62,177 nt of DNA, taken from Lachnospiraceae bacterium (lineage in GTDB: Bacteria > Bacillota > Clostridia > Lachnospirales > Lachnospiraceae). The stretch is from assembly GCA_017432565.1 (NCBI GenBank), contig JAFRIW010000048.1, positions 1-62,177 of the forward strand, in the 5' to 3' direction. Shown in pieces: positions 43,991 through 52,357 of the stretch (positions are counted from its first letter, which is position 1; every line of letters starts with the position of its first letter). A program made the position numbers and the translations under genes. The notes below the pieces were generated by a model. It had not been told where the DNA came from. It worked only from the letters and a program-made list of their open reading frames with translations, and did no database searches.

Positions 43991-44983
43991 ATGTATAACG
44001 GAATCATTGTTATCCATAAAGAACCGGGTTATACCTCCTCCGATGTCGTCGCGAAGATGCGCGGGATTCTCCGCACCCGGAAAATGGGACATACGGGGAC
44101 GCTGGATCCGGACGCGGTCGGCGTCCTGCCGGTGTGCCTGGGCAATGCGACGAAGCTGGTGGAACTGATTGCGGACCGGGACAAGGAATACCTGTGCCGG
44201 ATGCGGCTGGGGCTGGTCACGGACACACAGGACACCGGCGGAGAGGTGCTCCGGTCTTATACACCGGAGGAGACGCTGCGGATTCTCCGCTCACAGTCCA
44301 AAGATCTGACGGCGCTGATCGAATCGGCCGCAGAGCGCTTTGTCGGAGATATTTCACAGATTCCGCCCATGTATTCTGCTGTCCGGATTGGCGGTAAGCG
44401 GCTGTATGAGCTGGCGCGCGCGGGCAAAACCATCGACCGGCCGGCCAGGCAGGTGACGATCCGTTCGATTGAAATTGCCCCGGAGGGGCTGCTTGCCCCC
44501 GGCGCTGCGGAAGGCGGTGCGGTTCCGGATCCTGTCGTCACCATGCGGGTTGTGTGCGGGAAAGGAACCTATATCCGGACGCTGTGTGAAGATATCGGCG
44601 AGATCCTGACCACGGGCGCCGCGATGGAACACCTGACCAGAACCCGGGTCGGGAACTTTTATCTGGAGCAGGCGGTGACGCTGGATGAGCTGGACGTGCT
44701 TGCCCATACCGATGAAGAAGCTCTGCGCAGAGTGATTCTGCCGACGGATTCCTTTTTCCCGGAGGCACCGAAGGTGACAGTCCGGAACGGGGCCTTAAAG
44801 TATCTGGAGAACGGAAATCCGCTGGGAGAAGAGGATCTTAAGGATCTCACCGTTCCCTTCGGGAGCCTTGAAAGAGTCCGTGTCTATGACGAAGAGAAAC
44901 GGTTTTATGCCCTGTATCGCTATTCCCCGGAAAAAAAGCAGCTGGTTCCGGTAAAAATGTTTTTGGAGAATACGCATTCATGA
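43991..44983 (+). CDS. truB: tRNA pseudouridine-55 synthase
   Basis: TruB makes pseudouridine 55 in the T loop of tRNA. The 330-residue protein begins MYNGIIVIHKEPGYTSSDVV, with catalytic Asp in GHTGTLDPDAVGVLPVCLG. It has AVRIGGKRLYELARAGKTI and the RNA-binding GKGTYIRTLCEDIG. It ends four bases into the ribF start, so the two are coupled. Confidence 0.95.
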   Translation: MYNGIIVIHKEPGYTSSDVVAKMRGILRTRKMGHTGTLDPDAVGVLPVCLGNATKLVELIADRDKEYLCRMRLGLVTDTQDTGGEVLRSYTPEETLRILRSQSKDLTALIESAAERFVGDISQIPPMYSAVRIGGKRLYELARAGKTIDRPARQVTIRSIEIAPEGLLAPGAAEGGAVPDPVVTMRVVCGKGTYIRTLCEDIGEILTTGAAMEHLTRTRVGNFYLEQAVTLDELDVLAHTDEEALRRVILPTDSFFPEAPKVTVRNGALKYLENGNPLGEEDLKDLTVPFGSLERVRVYDEEKRFYALYRYSPEKKQLVPVKMFLENTHS

Positions 44984-45975
44984 TGGAAATAGTTACAGAC
45001 CTTGACAGTTTTGTATCGGAGCAGCCGTGTGCGGTCGCGATCGGAAAATTTGACGGCGTCCATCTCGGACACCGGGAACTTCTGTATGAGCTGATCCGCC
45101 AGAGAAAAAACGGAATGAAGGCGGCCGTTCTGACTTTTGACCCGAGTCCGGAGGCCTTTTTTACCGGAAGCGGGGCGGATTACAAGGAACTGACGACCAT
45201 GCGGGAAAAGAGAGCTGTCTTCGAGCGCATGGGGATTGACCTGCTGATCGAGTTTCCCATGAACGAACAGACGGCATCCACACCGCCGGAGGCTTTTGTC
45301 CGGGATATTCTGAAGAAAAAGCTGAACGCGGGTTTTGTCGCCGCAGGAGAAGACCTGTCCTTCGGAGACCGGGGTGCGGGAAATTTTGAACTGCTGCGCT
45401 CTCTGGCACCGGCGCTTTCCTATGAGGCAAAAATGATCGAAAAGGTCCGGTATCAGGGCGATGAGATCAGCTCGACGCGCATCCGCACCATGCTGGAGCG
45501 CGCGCAGATGGAGGATGTGACGGCCTGTCTCGGACATCCCTACACCATCAGCGGGACGGTCACACCGGGCCGCAGACTCGGGCGGACCATCGGGGTGCCG
45601 ACGCTGAATCTGGTTCCGGAAACCGGGAAAATGCTCCCGCCGTTCGGTGTTTATTACTCTGCGGTGCGGGTGTACTGGAACGGAGCCGGCGATCCGACAA
45701 GCAAATCTTTCAGAGGCGTCACAAATATCGGAATGCGGCCGACCGTTCAGGATCTGGAAGGGGTCCGGGACCGCGCCGTGGTCGAAACACATCTCTATGA
45801 TTTTGATCAGGATCTGTACGGAACGGACATAGACGTGAGCCTTCTGAAATTTGTGCGGCCGGAGCAGCCCTTCCCGGATCTGGAGGCCCTGCGCCTTCAG
45901 ATGGAACAGGATGTGCAGGGCGGAAGAGCCTTTTTCGGGTTGGATGAGGAAGATCTGTCGGAGGATGATCTGTAA
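44980..45975 (+). CDS. ribF: Bifunctional riboflavin kinase / FAD synthetase
   Basis: RibF phosphorylates riboflavin to FMN, then adenylates it to FAD. The 331-residue protein has the nucleotidyltransferase part (IGKFDGVHLGHRELL, STRIRTML) and the flavokinase part from about residue 185 (VTPGRRLGRTIGVPTLNL, GVTNIGMRPTV). Both are of normal length. In B. subtilis rpsO follows this gene directly; here a 9 kb glycan block comes next. Confidence 0.95.
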   Translation: MMEIVTDLDSFVSEQPCAVAIGKFDGVHLGHRELLYELIRQRKNGMKAAVLTFDPSPEAFFTGSGADYKELTTMREKRAVFERMGIDLLIEFPMNEQTASTPPEAFVRDILKKKLNAGFVAAGEDLSFGDRGAGNFELLRSLAPALSYEAKMIEKVRYQGDEISSTRIRTMLERAQMEDVTACLGHPYTISGTVTPGRRLGRTIGVPTLNLVPETGKMLPPFGVYYSAVRVYWNGAGDPTSKSFRGVTNIGMRPTVQDLEGVRDRAVVETHLYDFDQDLYGTDIDVSLLKFVRPEQPFPDLEALRLQMEQDVQGGRAFFGLDEEDLSEDDL

Positions 45976-45977
45976 TC

Positions 45978-47717
45978 ATGAAAGAAGCGGGAATAATCGG
46001 AAAACTGCGGCGTGACCGGGACAGCCGGGTCATCGCCTTCTATTTTCTGGCGGCCTTTGTGTTCGGACTGATTCTGATCAGAGGCTACGGCGTCTACTGG
46101 GACTATGAGGATGAGGTTTCGATCCTCTGGTGGAATATGCACGAATTTGCCGTGAATCTGTGTGGGGAAAACTCCTGGCTCGCCGGTAAATTCTCCCATC
46201 TGATTGTTCCCTCCCTGGAGCAGGAAAAGGACCACGGAATTGCCATCTATTATCCGGCAGCCCCGTTTCTGTACAAAGCTTTCGGCTACTGGCGTTATTT
46301 TGTCTGGCGGCTCAGCGTCTTTATCGTGTTTTTCCTCAGCGCGCTCGGCATTTATTTTTCGGCAAAAGCCATCTACCGGTCGAGGAAGCTGGCATGCTTT
46401 CTGTTTTCCGTTTATCTTTTTGCACCGATTCCCTTTGCCTACGGCCATCTGGACAATAAGGACATCGGCTTTTTGTCAATGTCGGTGCTGACCCTGCTCG
46501 GCGCACTGAAATGGGCGCGGTGTGACATGGGCGGCGGGAAAAAACAGCGGATTCACCGGCTTAAGTGGATCCTGTTTTTCAGCCTGGCAGCCGCGCTGGC
46601 TGCCAACTGCAAGATTCTCGGAATTCTGTTCTGGGGCATGGGCGTCGTCTATGTGATGCTTTATCAGCTGATGAGACAGGGCACTTCGGACGGGGGCAGC
46701 CCTCCGCGAACCGGAAAGGAGTGGGCCGGCATCTTCGGAAAAATTATCCTGGCCGCGGCTGCAGGATTCCTGCTGTGCTTTTTCGTGATCACGCCGGCAG
46801 CCTGGCGTCATCCGATCGATTATGCCGTCTTTGTCATCCGGAGCGTGTTCCGGTTTGTCCGGTGGGGCGGAATGGTCAAATTTGCGGGAACGATCTATTC
46901 GGAGGGTGAGACACCCTGGTATTACCTTGGCGGCATGATCGTGCTGACGACGCCGATTTTCATCCTGCTGCTGATCCTGGCAGGACATCTTGAGGTGATC
47001 CGCACCGCAGTATCTTCCGTTATGAAAAAGCAAAGCGGCGCCGGACAGAGAGAGCACACGCTGAACATGATTTATCTGTTCCTTCTCTGGCTGATCCCGT
47101 TCTTATATGGTTCCTTCGGAGATGATATTATTTATGACGAGTGGAGGCACTTCTTCTTCCTCTGGGGATATCTGGTGCTGATCGGAGGGGCCGGCGCGCT
47201 CAGGCTTGCTGATTTTGCAGAGAAAACCGCCGGAAAGCTTCGGCCGGACGCCTCCGGAACGGCCCGCAGAGTTCCGGCATGGATCGGCACAGCCTGCGTC
47301 CTGTATCTGATTCTTCTGATCCTGACCGGGCACCCTTACGAGTACGCGTATACGAATGTGTTCGCGGGACCGAATGCGGGAGAGCGCTACCAGATTGACT
47401 ACTGGCAGATTTCTTTTGACTCGGCCATGCGCAGACTCTGTGCGATGGATGAAGGGGAGCGCAATACAGAACTCGAGCTGTCTGTCGGCGGGGCAGATTA
47501 TTACTATAACGGGTTTGCGGTAGATTATACGTACCGTTCACTGCATCCTGTGTTTCAGCAGAAGATCATACCGGGCGGTCAGGATGCCAATTATCTGTTC
47601 CGTTCAATCACTTATGACGGAATCGCACAGCTGGTTGACTTATCAGGCTATCATTTGTTGTTTACTATCAGAGCCTATGGAAACAATATCATGGGCGTGT
47701 GGGAGAAAAACCAGTAA
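45978..47717 (+). CDS. Large multi-pass membrane protein, probable GT-C glycosyltransferase
   Basis: The protein is 579 residues with roughly 11-12 hydrophobic segments. After the first segment comes YGVYWDYEDEV, an acidic first outer loop like the catalytic DE/DD loop of GT39-type enzymes that use polyprenyl-phosphate sugars. FAYGHLDNKDIGFLSM and the C-terminal soluble tail (IGTACVLYLILLILTGHPYEY onward) fit that class. It starts two bases after the ribF stop and likely transfers a sugar at the outer face of the membrane. The exact family was not searched. Confidence 0.7.
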   Translation: MKEAGIIGKLRRDRDSRVIAFYFLAAFVFGLILIRGYGVYWDYEDEVSILWWNMHEFAVNLCGENSWLAGKFSHLIVPSLEQEKDHGIAIYYPAAPFLYKAFGYWRYFVWRLSVFIVFFLSALGIYFSAKAIYRSRKLACFLFSVYLFAPIPFAYGHLDNKDIGFLSMSVLTLLGALKWARCDMGGGKKQRIHRLKWILFFSLAAALAANCKILGILFWGMGVVYVMLYQLMRQGTSDGGSPPRTGKEWAGIFGKIILAAAAGFLLCFFVITPAAWRHPIDYAVFVIRSVFRFVRWGGMVKFAGTIYSEGETPWYYLGGMIVLTTPIFILLLILAGHLEVIRTAVSSVMKKQSGAGQREHTLNMIYLFLLWLIPFLYGSFGDDIIYDEWRHFFFLWGYLVLIGGAGALRLADFAEKTAGKLRPDASGTARRVPAWIGTACVLYLILLILTGHPYEYAYTNVFAGPNAGERYQIDYWQISFDSAMRRLCAMDEGERNTELELSVGGADYYYNGFAVDYTYRSLHPVFQQKIIPGGQDANYLFRSITYDGIAQLVDLSGYHLLFTIRAYGNNIMGVWEKNQ

Positions 47718-47719
47718 TC

Positions 47720-48487
47720 ATGTCAATACTTACAGCTTCATCATGGATACGCAACTGGGTTAAAGAGGAGCCATCCGTCAGTGTGGATTCACTGACGGAA
47801 TGGCTGTTTTATTATGTGTCAAGGGCAAATTCATTTACATCCACATCCGGATCCGGGACAGGCATCAGCTTCCACTTCCTGCCGGAGGACTTCCTGCGCA
47901 GACAGGATCTGTGGGAGTGGTGGCTTGTGATGCAGGACGGACCGGAGAAAAATGCCGTGAAAGCCTGCCGGTATTTTATCAGAGCGGCCAAACTGGAAGA
48001 ATCGGGAAACGGCGCGAAGAGTTTCACGGAATATCCTGAAACGGTGCGTGAGATGATTGAATATGCCTGCCGCAGAGGGGCGACGCCGCTCTACCTGTTT
48101 TATACGGACTGCGCGGCGGAGTCGGAGGGGAAGTATAACAGCTTTCTTGGTTGGGAGGAAAGACGAAACAACGGCTGCTTTCTGGAGAGCGCGTTGACCG
48201 TGCGTGAGAAGCTGACTGCATTTCAGCCGTGTCCTGCCCGCGAACTCTTAAAGGATGCATGCAGGCTGTCGATCCTGGACAGAATGGAAAGAATGACTTC
48301 TGATGAGCAGATGCACATTCTGGACCCGGATCGGACGGGAGAGTGCTTTTTCCGCGGCCCGCTGCCGGACTATGTCCGGGATCTGATACGGGACGGCGAA
48401 AAGCGTCCGGAGAGAGACAGACTGCCGGAGGATATACTTCCTTATGTCCGCGGTGTCGGCGTCCTGAATCTGCGGAGGAGCGTCTGA
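47720..48487 (+). CDS. DUF6615-like protein of unknown function
   Basis: The 255-residue soluble protein reads SLTEWLFYYVSR early, then DLWEWWLVMQDG, FIRAAKLEE, and GATPLYLFYTDCA. This order (W-E-W-W, then a K-containing strand, then PLYLFY) recalls DUF6615 proteins. There the K strand is usually VQAKR, a pattern like the PD-(D/E)xK nuclease core. Here the Q seems replaced by A, so a nuclease role is doubtful. The start is two bases after the upstream stop with no clear ribosome site. The end overlaps the convergent gene by 46 bases. It is odd among glycan genes. Confidence 0.5.
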   Translation: MSILTASSWIRNWVKEEPSVSVDSLTEWLFYYVSRANSFTSTSGSGTGISFHFLPEDFLRRQDLWEWWLVMQDGPEKNAVKACRYFIRAAKLEESGNGAKSFTEYPETVREMIEYACRRGATPLYLFYTDCAAESEGKYNSFLGWEERRNNGCFLESALTVREKLTAFQPCPARELLKDACRLSILDRMERMTSDEQMHILDPDRTGECFFRGPLPDYVRDLIRDGEKRPERDRLPEDILPYVRGVGVLNLRRSV

Positions 48488-50115
48488 ACGGCGGCGGATA
48501 CCTGCTCCAGACCGGCTGCGGAAAGAAGAAACAGGAAATTATAATACCGGACGACGTAGCGTCCGTCCGCTTCCCAGAAGAGATGGAAGCTCATGCCGCC
48601 CAGAATAAACAGGACGGGAAGCAGGATCAGATCCGCGCGGAGATTCTCCGCATGGTCTGCTTTTTCAGCCCGTGCCGCCTGTGCGGGAAGCTTCCGGGCT
48701 CTGAAAAAGGCGTATACAGCCGCGCAGACCAGCACATATAACAGACTCTGAACGGCATTCATGATCTGAATCAGGACTGTGCGCCCGGTTCCGAAAATGA
48801 TCGAATGAATCAGCGGACCGTGCTGTCCGTACTGTCTGCTCGTCAGCTCGAGTTCGTGCATGGAAGAGAGCGCGGGCTCCGCCCACATGGAGAAAAGCTT
48901 CCGGGCAAAGAAAACGAAAGCATACCGGGGATGATGCAGAAACAGGGATACGCGCTCACGGATATATGCCACAGCCACGGCACTGGCGGCGTCGTGATTG
49001 TACCCGCTTTCCTTCCAGATCGCATAGTTGTAGCCGTTGTACCAGCCGTTCGCAATCTCTAATTCATTCTCCTGCAGTCCCATCGCAATCCATCCGGTCA
49101 TGGGTGCGCCCTCCGGAACAGAGGCAAGTCCCGCCAGATGTGCGTAGTGAGAGGCGGCCAGATTCAGGAATGCCCGCGGAAGCAGGATCATCAGCAGAAC
49201 AGGAACCAGTATTTTGATCAGGCCCTGCAGATTCAGCCCGGAAATGCGCAGGGACCACAGGACCAGAAACAGGCAGATGGCGGCCACCGCGATCTCCGAG
49301 TTGGGTTTGACAAAAATGGCAAAAGACTGCAGCACAGCCGCGCCGATCACGCGTCCGCACTGTCTGCGGTCGGTTAAAGGCGCCGGGCTCAGGACATAGC
49401 GGAGCATCAGATACAGCGCCGCCGTCTCGGGCGCCAGGCTCCAGATATCCCCGTACAGATAGACGGAATAGACCGTCAGATAAAGCATCAGAGGCGTCAG
49501 GAGAATCATGTTCAGCGTGATGCGCACATTGTCAGAAAGCAGCTGTGCCATGCGGATCAGCAGAAACTCTGTGACCAGAATGGATGTAAGATTCAGCAGC
49601 TGATAGATGATATAGCGGACAGAGGGAGAAAACAGGCGGTGAAGCGCCATGCCGACGACCACATAACCGATCTGGAAGGGGTTGCTGTAAAGATATCCGC
49701 CCGGAAGATACCCGCTGTAGTCACCCGCGCGGATGGCCTCGATGATTTCCTCCAGCTGCATCGCGTCGCTGTGAGGAACGGCATGTGCCGCAAAGATCAG
49801 ATACAGTCCCGCCGCACCGGTCAGCGCGAGGACAACGCAGGTCAGCTTCCGGACTAAAAGAGCCTGTCCGGCTGCATCCCTTTTGTCAAGGACCGCTCCG
49901 ATCCGCTGCCGCAGGAGCAGGACAAGGGCCAGCAGGAGCGCACACAGCGGAATCAGGACAAGAAGGTTCTCCCGGCTGTATTTTGCCAGATCCGACTCCA
50001 TTCCCAGATCAAAATAGACGGTATAGATCAGACTGCCTGCCAGAAAGAAGAGCGTAAAGGCACCCATCAGTGCGACGCAGAAGTTCATAAGGAAGGCGAA
50101 AATTTGTTTTCTCAT
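48442..50115 (-). CDS. Large multi-pass membrane protein, probable GT-C glycosyltransferase
   Basis: The 557-residue protein has about 12 membrane segments, starting FLMNFCVALMGAFTLFFLAG and SLIYTVYFDLG. The outer-loop motif PHSDAMQLEEIIEAIRAGDYSGY, with its Asp and Glu, and GGYLYSNPFQIGYV resemble GT39/GT-C mannosyltransferase-like enzymes. It is the only minus-strand gene in the glycan block. It starts next to a palindromic divergent promoter region and ends inside the 3' end of the convergent DUF6615-like gene. Confidence 0.68.
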   Translation of the reverse strand: MRKQIFAFLMNFCVALMGAFTLFFLAGSLIYTVYFDLGMESDLAKYSRENLLVLIPLCALLLALVLLLRQRIGAVLDKRDAAGQALLVRKLTCVVLALTGAAGLYLIFAAHAVPHSDAMQLEEIIEAIRAGDYSGYLPGGYLYSNPFQIGYVVVGMALHRLFSPSVRYIIYQLLNLTSILVTEFLLIRMAQLLSDNVRITLNMILLTPLMLYLTVYSVYLYGDIWSLAPETAALYLMLRYVLSPAPLTDRRQCGRVIGAAVLQSFAIFVKPNSEIAVAAICLFLVLWSLRISGLNLQGLIKILVPVLLMILLPRAFLNLAASHYAHLAGLASVPEGAPMTGWIAMGLQENELEIANGWYNGYNYAIWKESGYNHDAASAVAVAYIRERVSLFLHHPRYAFVFFARKLFSMWAEPALSSMHELELTSRQYGQHGPLIHSIIFGTGRTVLIQIMNAVQSLLYVLVCAAVYAFFRARKLPAQAARAEKADHAENLRADLILLPVLFILGGMSFHLFWEADGRYVVRYYNFLFLLSAAGLEQVSAAVQTLLRRFRTPTPRT

Positions 50116-50119
50116 GGTC

Positions 50120-50140
50120 AGTATTATAGCGTATAATACT
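50120..50140. promoter_or_regulatory. Palindromic divergent promoter element
   Basis: AGTATTATA-GCG-TATAATACT is a nearly perfect dyad. It gives a TATAAT on each strand: plus at 50132-50137, minus at 50128-50123. The minus -10 lies only eight bases from the minus gene's ATG (50115), so that mRNA would be almost leaderless. The dyad could also be an operator. Confidence 0.5.
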
Positions 50141-50177
50141 TGAGAACGCTAATGAAACACCGGCTCTGAGAAAGCGG

Positions 50178-50597
50178 ATGAAGGACATTTTAAATTCTTT
50201 GAAAAGTAAGCAGAACCTGCGGCGGATCTGCCTGATGGCAGCGGCGGCAATCCTTGTTCTTGTTGCAGCGGCGATTCTTGCGCCGCGCTATCGGGCATAT
50301 ATTCAGAAGGACCACCGGGAAACATGCTTTAAGCTGGATCTCTATGTGGACAGCCGCTATCGCGAGCAGGTGCGGGAAAGCGCTGCGGATGCCGGCGCGG
50401 CGGAAGATGAGCAGATCATCCGGGAGATCGTCCTGAACAGCTTCGAGGTGGAGCTGGATGAGGAGATGTCGACGGACGCGCTGTGCCGGGAGGGCGGAAC
50501 GGTTACTTTTGCGGCGGAAGAGGATCCGCGCAGAGTGCATATCTTCTGCACCGTGCACGGGGAGCAGTATGAAAACCTGCCGGTGGAATCGGAGTAA
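50178..50597 (+). CDS. Small single-pass membrane protein of unknown function
   Basis: The 139-residue protein has a short basic N-terminus (LKSKQNLRR), one membrane segment at about residues 18-36 (ICLMAAAAILVLVAAAILA), and an acidic outer domain (YRAYIQKDHRETCFKLDLYV, later EDEQIIREIVLNSFEVELDE). No family was recognised. It begins the plus-strand run that continues with pseF four bases after its stop, so it is probably co-expressed. An accessory role for the glycan machinery is possible but only inferred. Confidence 0.6.
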   Translation: MKDILNSLKSKQNLRRICLMAAAAILVLVAAAILAPRYRAYIQKDHRETCFKLDLYVDSRYREQVRESAADAGAAEDEQIIREIVLNSFEVELDEEMSTDALCREGGTVTFAAEEDPRRVHIFCTVHGEQYENLPVESE

Positions 50598-50600
50598 ATC

Positions 50601-51293
50601 ATGAGTGTACTTGCCATTATCACAGCCCGGGGCGGCAGCAAGCGGATTCCGGGAAAGAACATCCGGAATTTCCTGGGGAAGCCCATCATCGCCTATACAA
50701 TTGAGGCCGCGAAGAACAGTGGCATCTTTGACGAAGTGATGGTTTCGACCGACTCGGAAGAGATCGCGTCCGTCTCGGCAGAATACGGCGCGGCCGTGCC
50801 GTTCTACAGGAGCGAGGAGAATGCGGGAGACTTCGCCGCGACGGCAGACGTCGTCCGCGAGGTGATCCTTGCCTATCTGGCGCTCGGAAAGCGTTTTGAC
50901 TGGGTGTGCTGTCTGTATCCGACTGCTCCTTTTGTCACCGGAGAGGTTCTGAGAGACGCTTATGAGCTGACAAAAGGCGGGAATACGGACGCCGTTGTGC
51001 CGGTTGTGCGTTATTCCTTCCCGGTTCAGCGCAGTTTTGTCATCGGAGAGGACGGGAAGCTCGGCTACAAGTGGCCGGAGTACAGGACCGCCCGCTCGCA
51101 GGATCTGACGCCGTTTTATCACGACGCGGGTCAGTTCTATTTTGAGCGGGTCGAAGCATTTCTTGAGCAGATGACCATGGTGCCGGAGAACACATTTCCC
51201 TATGTGCTGGATGAGACCATGGTGCAGGACATTGACACCGAGGATGACTGGATCATCGCGGAAATGAAATATGAAAGGCTGCACAGAAAATGA
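50601..51293 (+). CDS. pseF: Pseudaminic acid cytidylyltransferase
   Basis: PseF activates the nonulosonic acid as CMP-sugar. The 230-residue protein has the CMP-sugar synthetase start AIITARGGSKRIPGKNIRNF, the pyrophosphate-binding region VCCLYPTAPFVTGEVL, and AGQFYFERVEAFL with EDDWIIAE at the end. This set is closer to PseF than to sialic NeuA, judged from memory. pseI follows with a four-base overlap. CMP-legionaminic or CMP-sialic acid would be the alternatives. Confidence 0.82.
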   Translation: MSVLAIITARGGSKRIPGKNIRNFLGKPIIAYTIEAAKNSGIFDEVMVSTDSEEIASVSAEYGAAVPFYRSEENAGDFAATADVVREVILAYLALGKRFDWVCCLYPTAPFVTGEVLRDAYELTKGGNTDAVVPVVRYSFPVQRSFVIGEDGKLGYKWPEYRTARSQDLTPFYHDAGQFYFERVEAFLEQMTMVPENTFPYVLDETMVQDIDTEDDWIIAEMKYERLHRK

Positions 51294-52357
51294 TCAGGCT
51301 TGAAAAATACCTCGAAGAGGGAAAAACCTATATCATCGCAGAGATGTCCGGCAATCACGGCGGAAGCCTTGAGACGGCGCTGAAAATTGTCCGCGCCGCC
51401 GCGGATGCCGGCGCAGACTGTCTGAAGATTCAGACCTACACGGCGGACACACTGACGATCGACTGTAAAAGTGAACCTTTCAAGGTCGGCAAAGGGCTCT
51501 GGGAAGAGCGCTATCTGTACGATCTGTATCAGGAGGCTTATACCCCCTGGGAGTGGACACCTGCCATCAAGAAGGAGACAGAGCGGTGCGGAATGGACTT
51601 TCTGTCCACTCCGTTTGATTTTACGGCCATTGATTATCTGGAGTCGATCGGAGAAGAATTCTATAAAATCGCCAGCTTTGAGATCGTAGATATCCCACTG
51701 ATCCGCCGGGCAGCCGGGACCGGAAAGCCGCTGGTGATCTCCTGCGGAATGGCCTCGGAAGAAGAGATCCGGGAGGCGGTGGAGACGGTCCGGGAAGTCC
51801 GCGGCTGCGGTGCCGGCCCGGTGCCGGGACTGGTGCTGCTCAAGTGCTGCAGTGCCTATCCGACCGACTATGAGACAATGCATCTCATGACCATTCCGGA
51901 TATGAAGATGAAATTCAATGTGCCCGTCGGGCTCTCGGATCACTCCGAGGGAAGCCTGGGGGCGGTCGCGGCCGTTGCGCTGGGCGCGCAGGTCGTCGAA
52001 AAGCATATCTGCCTGACTGCCGAAGACAAGACGGTGGACAGCGCGTTCTCGCTCTCCGGAGAAGAATTTGCCGCTCTGGTGCGGGATATCCGGAATACGG
52101 AAAAGGCCCTCGGCCGCGTCTCTTACGGGCCGGCCCCGGAGGAGGCGAGCAGCTATGCGCTGCGCAGAAGCCTGTATGCCGTGAAGGACATTGAAGAAGG
52201 CGAGCGCTTTACGGCGGAGAATATCCGCTCGATCCGTCCGGCCGGAGGACTGCACACGAGGTATTATGACGAGCTAATCTCCTGCGGGAGGGCCGCACGC
52301 CGGATTCCCTTCGGGACGCCGCTTGGCCGGGAGGATGTCGATGGCGTCCGTTTCTGA
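51290..52357 (+). CDS. pseI: Pseudaminic acid synthase
   Basis: PseI condenses the altropyranose precursor with phosphoenolpyruvate. The 355-residue protein has a TIM-barrel NeuB domain (YIIAEMSGNHGGSLETAL, DCLKIQTYTADTLTI, FLSTPFDFTAIDYLE, VGLSDHSEGSLG, VVEKHICLT) and a C-terminal SAF antifreeze-like domain from about 285 (LYAVKDIEEGERFTAENIRS). AEMSGNHG and DTLTID are typical of PseI. It overlaps pseF at its start and pseG at its end. Confidence 0.88.
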   Translation: MIRLEKYLEEGKTYIIAEMSGNHGGSLETALKIVRAAADAGADCLKIQTYTADTLTIDCKSEPFKVGKGLWEERYLYDLYQEAYTPWEWTPAIKKETERCGMDFLSTPFDFTAIDYLESIGEEFYKIASFEIVDIPLIRRAAGTGKPLVISCGMASEEEIREAVETVREVRGCGAGPVPGLVLLKCCSAYPTDYETMHLMTIPDMKMKFNVPVGLSDHSEGSLGAVAAVALGAQVVEKHICLTAEDKTVDSAFSLSGEEFAALVRDIRNTEKALGRVSYGPAPEEASSYALRRSLYAVKDIEEGERFTAENIRSIRPAGGLHTRYYDELISCGRAARRIPFGTPLGREDVDGVRF

